Source: Lewinellaceae bacterium (GTDB lineage: Bacteria; Bacteroidota; Bacteroidia; Chitinophagales; Saprospiraceae). Taken from it: 64,000 nucleotides of DNA. Of the stretch, positions 1 to 9,300 are shown piece by piece (position 1 is the first letter of the stretch; each line of letters starts with the position of its first letter). Both the position numbers and the translations under genes were made by a program. Location: positions 310,001-374,000 of the forward strand of contig JACJYE010000002.1 in the NCBI GenBank assembly GCA_020636255.1. The letters are read 5' to 3'. The notes beneath the pieces were generated by a model that worked only from the letters and a program-made list of their open reading frames with translations, had not been told where the DNA came from and made no database searches.

Positions 1-1
1 G

Positions 2-829
2 AATGTTAACAGGCGTCCAGGACATGCCGCCATCATTGGTACGGGCTGCACCATTCGGGAAAGCAGCGATGACGATGCCATTTAATTCATCTTTGAAAGC
101 TATGGAAGCTGCCCGCCCGGGCCCAACCATTATATCGCCTGAGGCTTCCCAGCTCAGGCCTCTGTCCGTCGAACGAAAAACCCTGTTCTTCGAAGTGGGA
201 AACCAGATGTTGTCGCCCATTACCTGGTAGTAGCCATTGCCTGAGAAAAAGATCAAACCTTCCCCCTCCAATTGTGCCGGCATTTCGGCTCCGCCGGCTT
301 TTGTCCATTTCACGCCGCCGTCGTGCGTAGTATAGATGACAATATTGTCCGAACAGGAGGGGCAGCGTTTTGTGCCAAAAGCCAGTCCGTCCTCAGCATC
401 CCAGAAATGAATGAAGAAAGGCGCTTCACTGTCGACAAAGGCGGTACTTTGTTCAACCCAGCTCAGCCCGCCATCCGTTGTATGGTAAACAGCTCCGGAA
501 TGGGGAGCTGCTTTCGTAGCCGCAGCCAGCCAGGCGTTCGTCTCATCCAGCACGGCAAGCTGAAAGGAGTAATACCCCGGAGCAATATCAATCGGAAGCA
601 CGGCCCAGGTAAGGCCGCCGTCGTTCGTTTTGACGAGATGCTCATCCGGATATGGAACCATGTAATTCCAGGATAATGCCCAGATGATTTCGGGGCTGGC
701 AACGGAGAAGCCCCAGATCCGCTGGTTGGGTGAGGAAACCGCGTTGCCAAGGCTTGTCCATTGGGCCTTTGCGGAAAAGACATTCAGTGCGGCCAAAAAT
801 AGCATGGGTATTAGGTGTTTGTTTCTCAT
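2..829 (-). CDS. Secreted YCF48/BNR-type propeller protein, C-terminus outside window
   Basis: The reading frame starts at ATG 829 and stays open to the window edge, so only the first 276 codons are present. It begins with a signal peptide (MRNKHLIPMLFLAALNVFSA, then KAQW) and continues with beta-propeller repeats carrying Asp-box-like KTNDGGLTW, HTTDGGLSWVEQST, TTHDGGVKW and RSTDRGLSWE strands, as in photosystem-assembly YCF48 and sortilin-type propellers. It is clearly paralogous to the N-terminal third of the protein at 6386-9619; nearly every strand has a counterpart. By analogy it is probably exported and carries a T9SS sorting domain in the missing part, but that is inference. The substrate or ligand is unknown. 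Confidence 0.85.
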   Translation of the reverse strand, partial: MRNKHLIPMLFLAALNVFSAKAQWTSLGNAVSSPNQRIWGFSVASPEIIWALSWNYMVPYPDEHLVKTNDGGLTWAVLPIDIAPGYYSFQLAVLDETNAWLAAATKAAPHSGAVYHTTDGGLSWVEQSTAFVDSEAPFFIHFWDAEDGLAFGTKRCPSCSDNIVIYTTHDGGVKWTKAGGAEMPAQLEGEGLIFFSGNGYYQVMGDNIWFPTSKNRVFRSTDRGLSWEASGDIMVGPGRAASIAFKDELNGIVIAAFPNGAARTNDGGMSWTPVNI

Positions 830-891
830 TGTGGTAATTTTTTGAGGTGAACAATACGGCCAGAAAATTACAGGCGAAAGGCAGGCTCCCG

Positions 892-908
892 TTAGCACAA
901 ATCTTTCA
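892..908. promoter_or_regulatory. Motif shared with upstream region of paralogous gene (single copy)
   Basis: Read on the minus strand this is TGAAAGATTTGTGCTAA, located about 65 bases upstream of the secreted propeller gene that starts at 829. Two copies of almost the same motif lie upstream of its paralog (9868-9905). Function is unknown; an operator or a degenerate tandem repeat are both possible. Confidence 0.3.
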
Positions 909-1016
909 GGTGTTTGCACGATTCTTCCAAACCGCAGGAAAAAACAAGGTTGAAGTGGATTCGCTTCATGTAGCGGCACTTTCCGTATATTGCATGAGTT
1001 AAAACCCAAACGACAA

Positions 1017-3380
1017 ATGACAACCCGGGGCCTGATCCGCTTCCTTTCATGGCTTTTCCTGGCCAGCTTTTTAATCAGGCCGGGAGTCTGCTTTGCCCAA
1101 CCGCCCTCCTCTCCTACCGGTATTTCATTACCCGCCAAAGGCAAACGAATACCGTTGGATTCATTAGTCGAGCTGCAAACCTATAACACAGGCCCACTGT
1201 TAAGCTTTCCCGCCCACCCCAACGTGCATCCCGCGGGTGTACCCAAGGTAATTCCGATCCCTTCGGAGCTCCCCGTCTTCACGCCGGGGCAGGGCGGCCT
1301 GCGCAAGCCCAGAAAAGTCAAAGCCGAAGGCGTAAGCGTTCCTGCACTGCAGCCGAAGCCCGTACCGGCGCTGCCCATGCACATGCGGGAAAACGCCAGG
1401 TATGACATCCTGTGGATGGATGCCGATCAAGGGTTAAGCGCTAACAGCATCACTTCGATACTAGAGGATAGCAGAGGGCATCTGTGGTTTGTCGCCGGCG
1501 ATGATGGCGTGATCCGATATGATGGAAAGCGTTTTACAACATTCACAGCGAAGGAAGGACTGGGCACCCCCGGCCTTTACACTATTTTGGAAGACAGCAA
1601 AGGCAATATCTGGTTCGGGGGAATTCAGGGTAAGGTATGCCGGTATGACGGCCGGTCTTTTACCCATTACGGGCTGGACAGCGTCAGTACGATCCTTTGT
1701 ATAACAGAAGATAAACGGGGGAATATCTGGTTCGGGACTACACATGGCGGAGCTGTTTGTTATGATGGGGCCAATTTCGCTTATTATTCCACGGCCCAGG
1801 GGCTAAGTGGCTACAATGTGCAGGCCATACTGGAAGATAGCCGGGGGGATATCTGGTTGGGTACTTCCAATGGACTGAACCGTTTCGACGGTATGCGTTT
1901 CACCCGGTATACTAAAAGCGATGGGCTTATCAGCCCTCTCGTTTTATCCATCGCCGAAGATAACCAGGGAAATCTCTGGTTCGGCTCTCATTTGGGTGTA
2001 AGCTGTTTCGACGGCAAGCGCTTTGCTCAATTTACAACAGAGGAAGGCTTGGCCCACAACTACGTGCGGCGCATCCTGAAAGACAGCCAGGGAAATATAT
2101 GGTTTACTTCGCTTCAAGGTGGCATCAGCCGTTTCGACGGCGCCACCTTCACCCATTACACTACGAAAGAGGGCCTACCCAACAATAGCGCCAATGGCAT
2201 CTGGGAAGACAGCGGGGGCAATATCTGGATCACTGCCGGTGGGGTATCCCGACTGAACCCGCATAGCTTTGTCCATTTTATGGAGATAGACGGCAAAAAA
2301 ACCGGTGGTGTCCAGTCCTTATTGAAAGATCAGGATGGCAACATCTGGTTTTTCAAGGACAATGGAGAAAGGCTGGTGAAGTACGATGGGCAATTTTTTT
2401 CACTGCCTGCTTATGATAATAATTTCAGGCCTCACTATAGCCTTGGCGAGGAAATGATGGAAGACTATCATGGTGGCCTCTGGTTTGCTTCCCAGTTTGC
2501 ATCCCATTATGATGGGGATATTTTCACGCTGTATGGCGCGAAGAGCAGGGATTCCAGGTTCCAGAAGTTCAGGTGCGTACTGGAAGGCCAACAAGGCAAC
2601 ATCTGGTTTGGCGGAGTAAACGGCGCCTTTCGCTTTGATGGAGAGCGTATGTGGCAATACGACGAAAAAGACGGCCTGCCCCCGAGTACGATCATGTCAA
2701 TGCTGCTTGACCGGCATGGGAAATTATGGATTGGGTCCGAAAGCGGCATTACGAAGTACGACGGAAAAAACTTCACCAATTATTATGATGCGGAAAGCTG
2801 GGGAAATTTCTGGGCCAAAACAATACTGGAAGACAGCCAGAGCACCCTATGGTTCGGCGGCAAACAGGGGGTGATGCGCTATGATAGGAAACAAGCGACT
2901 TTTTATTCCACCGAGGATGGCCTGAGCCATTTTTACGTAAATTCCATAGTGGAAGGCCAACACCAGGAGATGTGGATCGGCACACGACAAGGGCTCACCT
3001 TAATGGTTCCCAACCGAACAAAGGTTGGTTCCGATAGTTTTTCCAATAAACCTTCGTACCGCTTCTATACCTTCGGCAAAGGGGATGGGCTCAACGAGAT
3101 ATTTATCTTCAAGGCCATACTAGGCCGCCACAACCGCCTTTGGTTGGGAACCGCCAAAGGGCTAAGCATGCTGGACCTCAACCAATTCGAGCTGGCCAGC
3201 AAACCACCCCGCATCTTGCTGGAACACATAGAGGCCAATCAGCAATTCATTGACTACCGCCAACTGGCCGATAGTGCCTATCTTCACTCCCTGGCCTTCG
3301 GCCCAGCCCTGGCCGCTCGTTCGACAGCATCGTACCGTTCTTCAACTATCCTGTTCACCCGAAGCTGCCGCATTACCTGA
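1017..3380 (+). CDS. HTCC-type hybrid two-component regulator, N-terminal sensor part (frameshifted)
   Basis: This is the periplasmic sensor half of a hybrid two-component system protein. ATG 1017 gives a clean signal peptide (MTTRGLIRFLSWLFLASFL, Ala-Gln cleavage region); an in-frame ATG at 990 is possible but lacks that feature. After a low-complexity stretch, about 13 Reg_prop repeats of roughly 38 residues follow (pattern ILEDSRGHLWFV, YDGKRFTTF, EGL), forming two seven-bladed propellers. The frame ends prematurely at 3380 with a tail unlike the family (AARSTASYRSSTILFTRSC). The expected continuation, the Y_Y_Y domain starting FDSIVPFFNYPVHPKLPHYL, is in another frame from about 3320. One lost or two gained bases near 3290-3320 separate it from the kinase half. 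Family members usually bind carbohydrate fragments, but no SusCD or glycosidase locus is adjacent. Confidence 0.85.
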   Translation: MTTRGLIRFLSWLFLASFLIRPGVCFAQPPSSPTGISLPAKGKRIPLDSLVELQTYNTGPLLSFPAHPNVHPAGVPKVIPIPSELPVFTPGQGGLRKPRKVKAEGVSVPALQPKPVPALPMHMRENARYDILWMDADQGLSANSITSILEDSRGHLWFVAGDDGVIRYDGKRFTTFTAKEGLGTPGLYTILEDSKGNIWFGGIQGKVCRYDGRSFTHYGLDSVSTILCITEDKRGNIWFGTTHGGAVCYDGANFAYYSTAQGLSGYNVQAILEDSRGDIWLGTSNGLNRFDGMRFTRYTKSDGLISPLVLSIAEDNQGNLWFGSHLGVSCFDGKRFAQFTTEEGLAHNYVRRILKDSQGNIWFTSLQGGISRFDGATFTHYTTKEGLPNNSANGIWEDSGGNIWITAGGVSRLNPHSFVHFMEIDGKKTGGVQSLLKDQDGNIWFFKDNGERLVKYDGQFFSLPAYDNNFRPHYSLGEEMMEDYHGGLWFASQFASHYDGDIFTLYGAKSRDSRFQKFRCVLEGQQGNIWFGGVNGAFRFDGERMWQYDEKDGLPPSTIMSMLLDRHGKLWIGSESGITKYDGKNFTNYYDAESWGNFWAKTILEDSQSTLWFGGKQGVMRYDRKQATFYSTEDGLSHFYVNSIVEGQHQEMWIGTRQGLTLMVPNRTKVGSDSFSNKPSYRFYTFGKGDGLNEIFIFKAILGRHNRLWLGTAKGLSMLDLNQFELASKPPRILLEHIEANQQFIDYRQLADSAYLHSLAFGPALAARSTASYRSSTILFTRSCRIT

Positions 3381-3697
3381 ACGACCTGGCCTTCCATTTT
3401 TCAGGCATCGACTGGGCGGCGCCACACAAGATCGAGTACCAGTATTACCTGGAAGGGCTGGAAAAAGACTGGAATCCCCCTGCAAATGAGAATAAAGTCG
3501 AATACCGCAACCTGCCCTTCGGGATATTTACTTTCAAAGTCCGGGCCAAAGGCGAATCTCAGGAATGGAGCGACCCAGTTGAATACACCTTCACCATCCG
3601 CCCACCCTGGTACCGCACCAATCTGGCCTATGTACTCTGGACGGCCCTTCTGCTGAGCGCCCTCTACGGCATCTACCGCTTTCAGCTCAGCCGCCAA

Positions 3698-5350
3698 ATG
3701 GCTCAGGCCGAAGCCCTGCGGCTCAAAGAGCTCGACACCGTCAAGAACCGGCTGTACGCCAATATTACCCATGAATTCAGGACTCCACTGACCGTCATCA
3801 ACGGTATAGCCGAACTGTTGGAAGCCGGTCCCGATAGCTATCGGGGGCAATCGGCAGTCGAGCAGCCTGAAAAGATGAGTATCTCCGAAGGCCTGAAAAT
3901 GATCCGGCGCCAGGGCCGGAACCTGCTGCGACTCGTCAATCAAATGCTGGACCTTTCACGGCTGGAAAGCGGCAAGCTGAAGGTAAATTTGCGGCAAGGC
4001 AATGTAGTGGCCTTCCTCAAATACCTGCTCGAATCCTTCCACTCCATGGCGGAATCCAATAACATCTCCCTGCATTTTCAGTCTTTAGAAGAAACGCTTG
4101 TGATGGACTTTGACCCGGAAAAGCTGCAGCAGATCGTGGGCAACCTGTTGTCGAATGCCATTAAGTTCACGCCGGAAGGCGGGAAGGTGTCGGTTGGGGT
4201 ACACCCCCCCGGGGTTTTCCAAACCCCGGGGGGTTATTCCCCAACCCCGGGGGTTTTAACCGTAACCGTAACCGACACCGGCCGCGGCATTCCTGCCGAT
4301 CAGTTGGACAAGATATTCAGCCGCTTTCACCAGGTAGACGATTCCGCCACCCGCTCCGGTGAAGGCACGGGCATCGGCCTGACGCTGGCCAAAGAGCTGG
4401 TAAAACTGCTGGGTGGAAAGATCAGCGTGGAAAGCGAACTAGGAAAAGGGTCGGTATTTACGGTAGTGTTGCCGGTTACTAATAATGCCGATACTATTGA
4501 TGCTGTTGATGCCCTAGATTCTCAATCCACAGGATCAGCAGTATCAGCTATGGCGCCAGCCGAGCGAGCATCCAGCCAAAGGCCTGACTTGCTGATCATC
4601 GAAGACAATACCGATGTCGTTCGTTACCTCTCCTCGATACTTCAACGCGACTACCTGCTGTCCTGGGCGCCGAATGGCCGGGCCGGCCTGGAAAAAGCCT
4701 ATCAGGATGAGCCCGATATCATTATATGCGATATCATGATGCCGGAAATGGATGGTTACGAAGTATGCCGCCGCGTAAAAGGCGATCTGGCAACCAGCCA
4801 TATTCCGGTCATCATGCTCACGGCCCGCGCCGACTTCGAATCCCGAATGGAAGGCCTGGAACAGGGTGCGGATGCCTACCTTGCCAAACCTTTCGAAGAA
4901 CAGGAGCTTAAGGCGCACCTCAGGATGCTGCTGGGAAACCGCGAGCGGTTGCGGCAGTATTACACCTCAGGAGCCTTCATCAACAGGGAGGGCGCACCGC
5001 CACCCGGGCTGCCGCAGCCTGGAACAAAAGACACGGAATTCCTTCAACGGCTACTGGCCCTGGTGGAAGCACACCTCGCCGATCAGAAATTCTCCGCCGA
5101 AACCCTGGCCGAAACCCTGTTCATGGCATACCCCACCTGCCTGCGCAAGGTCAAGGCCGCCACCGGCATGACGGTCATCGAATACATCCGCCATATCCGT
5201 ATGCAACGCGCTGCACAGATGCTGCTGGAACGGCCCGGTGAACCCGTCGGCAATATCGCAGAGGCCGTCGGTTATACTTCGCATTCCTTTTTCAACAAAG
5301 ACTTCAAAAAGGCAATGGGGTGTACGCCGACGGCATACAGGAACCAGTAA
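3698..5350 (+). CDS. HTCC-type hybrid regulator, kinase/receiver/AraC part (frameshifted)
   Basis: This is the cytoplasmic half of the same regulator. The coding frame is open from about 3320 and carries the Y_Y_Y domain (HFSGIDWAAPHKIEYQYYLE) and a membrane segment (NLAYVLWTALLLSALYGIY) before the first usable ATG at 3698. The order is then HisKA with H-box NITHEFRTPLTVI, HATPase with N-box LLSNAIKFTPEGG and G1-box VTDTGRGIP, a receiver with phospho-acceptor CDIMMPEMDGYE, and a C-terminal AraC-type HTH ending GCTPTAYRNQ. The ATPase domain carries an unusual in-frame insert (about 22 residues rich in Pro/Gly) encoded by a GC-rich palindrome at 4203-4256. Joined with the upstream part the protein would be about 1,445 residues, normal for the family. 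Whether the break is a true mutation or an assembly error cannot be told here. Confidence 0.85.
   Translation: MAQAEALRLKELDTVKNRLYANITHEFRTPLTVINGIAELLEAGPDSYRGQSAVEQPEKMSISEGLKMIRRQGRNLLRLVNQMLDLSRLESGKLKVNLRQGNVVAFLKYLLESFHSMAESNNISLHFQSLEETLVMDFDPEKLQQIVGNLLSNAIKFTPEGGKVSVGVHPPGVFQTPGGYSPTPGVLTVTVTDTGRGIPADQLDKIFSRFHQVDDSATRSGEGTGIGLTLAKELVKLLGGKISVESELGKGSVFTVVLPVTNNADTIDAVDALDSQSTGSAVSAMAPAERASSQRPDLLIIEDNTDVVRYLSSILQRDYLLSWAPNGRAGLEKAYQDEPDIIICDIMMPEMDGYEVCRRVKGDLATSHIPVIMLTARADFESRMEGLEQGADAYLAKPFEEQELKAHLRMLLGNRERLRQYYTSGAFINREGAPPPGLPQPGTKDTEFLQRLLALVEAHLADQKFSAETLAETLFMAYPTCLRKVKAATGMTVIEYIRHIRMQRAAQMLLERPGEPVGNIAEAVGYTSHSFFNKDFKKAMGCTPTAYRNQ
4203..4256. repeat. GC-rich palindromic repeat inserted in kinase coding sequence
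   Basis: Left arm 4204-4217 (CCCCCCCGGGGTTT), short loop, right arm 4221-4235 (AAACCCCGGGGGGTT), then a further half copy (CAACCCCGGGGGTTTT) up to 4256. The core GGGGTTT-TTC/TCC-AAACCCC is the same as in the hairpin between gltB and gltD. It adds residues such as HPPGVFQTPGGYSPTPG between the N-box and G1-box of the kinase without breaking the frame. Confidence 0.75.
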
Positions 5351-5440
5351 CCAGCTTTCGCCGGAGGGCAGTATTTCAGTATGACAACCAGCAGGGACGG
5401 ACAGTCAAGCTGCCCCGGGCCGCGGCTTTATGTATGGCCA

Positions 5441-5457
5441 GAGGCATGGGATGCCTC
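5441..5457. repeat. Small perfect hairpin next to MITE
   Basis: GAGGCAT-GGG-ATGCCTC directly abuts the left end of the 159-bp element at 5458. It lies 91 bases after the stop of the regulator and may act as its terminator, though there is no U-tract. Confidence 0.4.
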
Positions 5458-5616
5458 GGGGCTACCTCAAAAGTCAAAATAAAAACATCGAAGCCAAATA
5501 ATATGCTGTTTTCGCTGCCTGGCCGGTTCTCCCCTTTGGGGAGCCAGAGGGGCTAGGCCAGGCCGCGAAACATGATTTGGCACTATTTTTCAATTCCATA
5601 CTTTTGAGACAGCCTC
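5458..5616. mobile_element. MITE-like element, copy A (159 bp)
   Basis: Terminal inverted repeats GGGGCTACCTCAAAAGT (left) and GAGGCTGTCTCAAAAGT (right, reverse complement) bracket a non-coding interior with inner palindromes (GGCCGGTTCTCCCC, GGGGAGCC; CCTGGCC, GGCCAGG). A near-identical copy lies at 31876-32035. No transposase is encoded, so the element would need one supplied in trans. It sits between convergent genes. Confidence 0.85.
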
Positions 5617-5669
5617 ATACGAAACAATCGCCAAGATCATGCAGTCGCCATTCATCGATGGGATGCCTT

Positions 5670-5689
5670 CTCCGGCCAGAAGGCCGGAG
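5670..5689 (-). terminator. Hairpin downstream of outer-membrane protein gene
   Basis: CTCCGGCC-AGAA-GGCCGGAG is a perfect 8-bp stem starting 10 bases beyond the stop codon of the minus-strand gene at 5699. There is no clear U-run, so it could also be an mRNA-stabilising hairpin. Confidence 0.5.
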
Positions 5690-5698
5690 GTACGGGGC

Positions 5699-6283
5699 CT
5701 ACCTTCCCTCCGCCAGCCGGCACCCCACACCCACCTTCAGCAGTGACACCCCGTACCCCAGCTCGGCGAAGATGCTGGAGCGTGCCGAAAGGGCAAAGCG
5801 GCTGCCGATATAGGCCGTCAGGGCCATTTTGCCGCGTTGGGGGCGGATGCCGGTTTGGGCCATGGCCCTTTTCAACTCCGGGCTGTCGGTCTCGAGGCGA
5901 ACGTGCTGGTACAGCAGCGACAGGCCACCGTACAGGTCCCAGTTGTCGATCTTATTATAGTGAAAGCCGTTCTCGAGGCCCAGGAACCAGGTTTCGTTAT
6001 ACCACCGGCCACGGGCGTTGTCGAACACCAGCTCTTGCCTGCTCCGGCAGGTGGAATAACCCGTAAACAGGTTCAGGCTTATCGGCTTGGCCACCATCCA
6101 GCGCAGGCTGAGGTGCAGGGGCGGAACGATGGACTCCGGGTGGTCGGCAATGTAAGTCGGGAAAATGCCCACGCCGGCCTGGATATCCAGCTGCCCTTTG
6201 CCGAAAACCCGGGCAGGTTTAGAATACTGGGCATGCAGTATGATCGGGCTGATCAACAGCAAAGCAATGATAAGGTTTTTCAT
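5699..6283 (-). CDS. Outer-membrane beta-barrel-like secreted protein
   Basis: The protein has 194 residues when started at ATG 6283, which places a good signal peptide at the N-terminus (MKNLIIALLLISPIILHAQ). A longer frame to 6349 exists but would bury this signal. The mature part shows alternating hydrophobic/aromatic strands (LHLSLRWMVAKPISLNLFTGY, FLGLENGFHY, LYGGLSLLYQHVRL, LTAYIGSRFAL, IFAELGYGVSLLKVGVGCRL) typical of small 8-stranded outer-membrane barrels. No enzyme motif is visible and the function is unknown. It lies 102 bases downstream of the large T9SS gene on the same strand, but a strong hairpin between them suggests separate transcription. Confidence 0.75.
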   Translation of the reverse strand: MKNLIIALLLISPIILHAQYSKPARVFGKGQLDIQAGVGIFPTYIADHPESIVPPLHLSLRWMVAKPISLNLFTGYSTCRSRQELVFDNARGRWYNETWFLGLENGFHYNKIDNWDLYGGLSLLYQHVRLETDSPELKRAMAQTGIRPQRGKMALTAYIGSRFALSARSSIFAELGYGVSLLKVGVGCRLAEGR

Positions 6284-6334
6284 GGTATTGGGTTTTTCAA
6301 GGTTATAAATGGGTGATTGCTGAATGCTGTAGAA

Positions 6335-6368
6335 ATGCCAAGGCGCCATTACAATGGCACCCTGGCAT
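6335..6368 (-). terminator. Terminator-like hairpin after T9SS beta-helix gene
   Basis: Read on the minus strand, ATGCCAGGGTGCCATT and AATGGCGCCTTGGCAT form a 16-bp imperfect stem with a 2-base loop, followed by TTTCT. It starts 18 bases after the stop codon at 6386. Confidence 0.65.
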
Positions 6369-6385
6369 GTAAAGAGAGCTCTACG

Positions 6386-9300
6386 CTACAGCTTTACGAA
6401 TCTTCCTGTGTACACCAGGCCGTCTATTATCGCTTTGGCCCAGTACAAACCGGGAGGCAGGCTCGCCACGTCCAGTTGGCCGTTATTGGCTGCCGTTTGC
6501 CGGGACAATATCCTGCCTTGTGCGTCCAGTATCTGCAATTTGAAAGGCCCGTTCAGGCGTTCCGGCAGAGACACCACCAGTATATCGCTGGCCGGGTTGG
6601 GGAACAGGCCAAGTGGTTGGGCGGCCAGGCTTTCCCGGGTGCCCGTCACTACTTTGCATTCATTACCCGTATCGAAGGGGCTCTCGAATGCGCCGATGTC
6701 GATACAGCTGCCCAGCTGGCGGCTGTTGCCGGCCAGGTCGAATTCGGGCGCCCCCTCGTCGTAGGCCACGCCGGCGTCAACGGCAGGGCTGTTCTGGGTA
6801 AGCTGATAGTCGCCGTCCAGCAGAGGGCTTGTTGCGGGCTGGTCGGTATTGTTCAGCCAGTCGTCCAGGCTGTTGTCGCTGATGAGGTTGCCACCGAGGG
6901 AGGTGACAAGGGCATCTCCTATCAGGTCCACATATTCGAGGTAGCCGGGGTTATACAGAATGGTATTCTGGAGCTCCAGGCCGCTTTGGCCGCCGAGTTG
7001 AATGCTGCCGCCGAGATTATCGGCAATGGTACAATTGAAAAGGCTCGAATTGGGAAACTTTAAAAGAGAAATGGTATTGTCGCCTATGTTTCCGATGGCC
7101 AGGCAATTCTCTATCGTAAGTTTTGCATCTGCCGGGTCGGAAGAGGTGGATAGATCCTCGTCATTCGTTGAGATTGCAGAACCTGTTATTGCGGCATTAT
7201 TGACGAAAGCACAGCGGCTGACAACACCCTCGAAGGCATCACTGCCATTGAGCACCCATATCGCGCCGGCTTCAGAACCCGCCAGGTTTTCTTCGAAGCG
7301 GCAGTTATCGACCAGGAAAGAAGCAACTGTATTGACTTCGCTCCAAAGCCCCAGCGCTCCGCCGATGCTTTGGGCCATATTCCCTCTGAAAGTACAGTTG
7401 GTTATGGCGTATTCTGAGGTGTCAGCGCCCGGGCCAGAACCAATTTCAATAGCGCCACAAGCATACTGGCTGGAGTTTCCTTCAAACACACACTGGTCAA
7501 CCCAAACACTGCCATAAGCACCGCCCAGTTGATTATAGGCCAGCAAACTGCCATAAGCGCCCAGGCTCTGATTGTCTTTAAACCTGGAACGGGCAATTGT
7601 AACAGAAGTGGCTTTACCCCAGTTTTGCGAAAACACGGCACTGCCGTAACGCCCCTGGTTCCCTTCCAGGACACAACTGTCCATCTGCAGCGCAAAATCT
7701 TCCCCATCAGGATCAACATAAAATAAGAACGCCCCCCCAACTCCTGTACTGATATTTTCCCTGAACGAGCAATTGTTCAGGGCCAGGCGGGCATTCCTCG
7801 TTTGAATAGCCCCTCCATTGGGTTCGAAAGGCACGGCGCCCTCGTCCTTTGCCGTATTCCCTTCAAAGATGCAACCATCAAAGGAGGCAGCACTGAACCG
7901 GAGACAAACAGCGCCGCCAGCGTTGCCTTTGTTATTGATAAAGGAGCAGTCGTTCAACACCGCAGCGTCTTCGACGGGCGTATTGATCAAGATCAGCGCT
8001 CCGCCCAGGTCATTGCAGAAATTCTGTGTAAAAAGGCTATGGCTGATTTGGGGTGTACCCTCACTGTAGATGCCGCCACCGAAAGAAGCCGGTGCAGCAT
8101 CTCCCCCGGCATGCCCGCTGCTGACGGTAAAGCCATCAATGAGGGTTTCATTGCCCACCGCATTGGTGATGGTGATTACATGCATCACATTATCCCCCCG
8201 GTTCGTCGCAAAATCATCCGAAACATCATCTCCGTTCAGGTCGCCAGACAGGATGGTGAGGTTGGCCATGGGGTCGCGGGCCCCGGCATCCGTTTCATTG
8301 CCGGCAAAGCCGCCCAGCAGCTGAATGTTCTTGTCGATAAGGAAAGTGGCGTCGGCGGCGCCACCGGGCCCGTCGGGAGTGTAGGTTCCGGCGGCCACCC
8401 AGATCTCGTCGCCTTCCACGGCCTCGGCCAGGGCGTCCTGCAGGTTGACGAAGGCATCGTCCCAGCTAAAGCCGGTGTTGGCGCCGGTGGCGTCGGACTT
8501 GACGTAGATGCGGCCGGCCAGCGAGGAGCCTGCCCATTTGTACATGCCGCCGGATGTAGCGTTATTAACCTTGCCGCCGCCGAAGCCCAGGCGCGGGGAA
8601 AGGAATTCAACACAATTAAGATTGACATTAGCTTCAAAGGTTTCCCAGCTATCGCCATCGTCATGAGTCAGCAGCATCTTGGAGTTAGTGGTAATCCAGA
8701 TGAGGGCGCCGTTGTGCACCAGATAAGACCCCTTGGTACCAGGAATGTACTCAACCTGAACCGTTTGGGTTGCATCAGCAACGTTTAGGATATCGATGGG
8801 TGTCCAGTTGAGGCCACCATCGGTAGTGCGGGCCGCTTTGTTTGGGAACGCAGCCACTACGATGCCGTTCAGTTCATCTTTAAAGGCAATACCTGTTACC
8901 CGGCTTGGGGCGGCGATATCCGTATTCACTGCTATCCAGTTGTGCCCTCGGTCAGCCGATTTAAACACTCGGTTTTTAGAACTCACAAACCAGATGTTGT
9001 TGCCCACTACTTCATAAAAACCATTGCCCGAATAGAGGCACATCCCTTCTCCCGGCAGTTGGGCCGGCATGGCGTCGCCGCTCACTTTTGTCCAGGTATC
9101 GCCACCATCTTCAGTGGTATAGATAGCAATCTGGTCATTGTAATTGGCATAGCAAGTCGCGCCGAAAGCCACCCCTTCATTGGCGTTCCAGAAGTGAACC
9201 GCAGCGGGTGTTTCGTTGAATTCGGTAAAGCCAGTGCTCTGTTCCACCCAGCTCAGGCCGCCATCCGTTGTTTTGTACACCTTGCCGGAGATGGGGTCCA

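Noticed and set aside
3250..3489. Short plus-strand frame across the regulator break
   Set aside because: It is not the Y_Y_Y continuation, which is in the frame of 3698; its product has no family resemblance.
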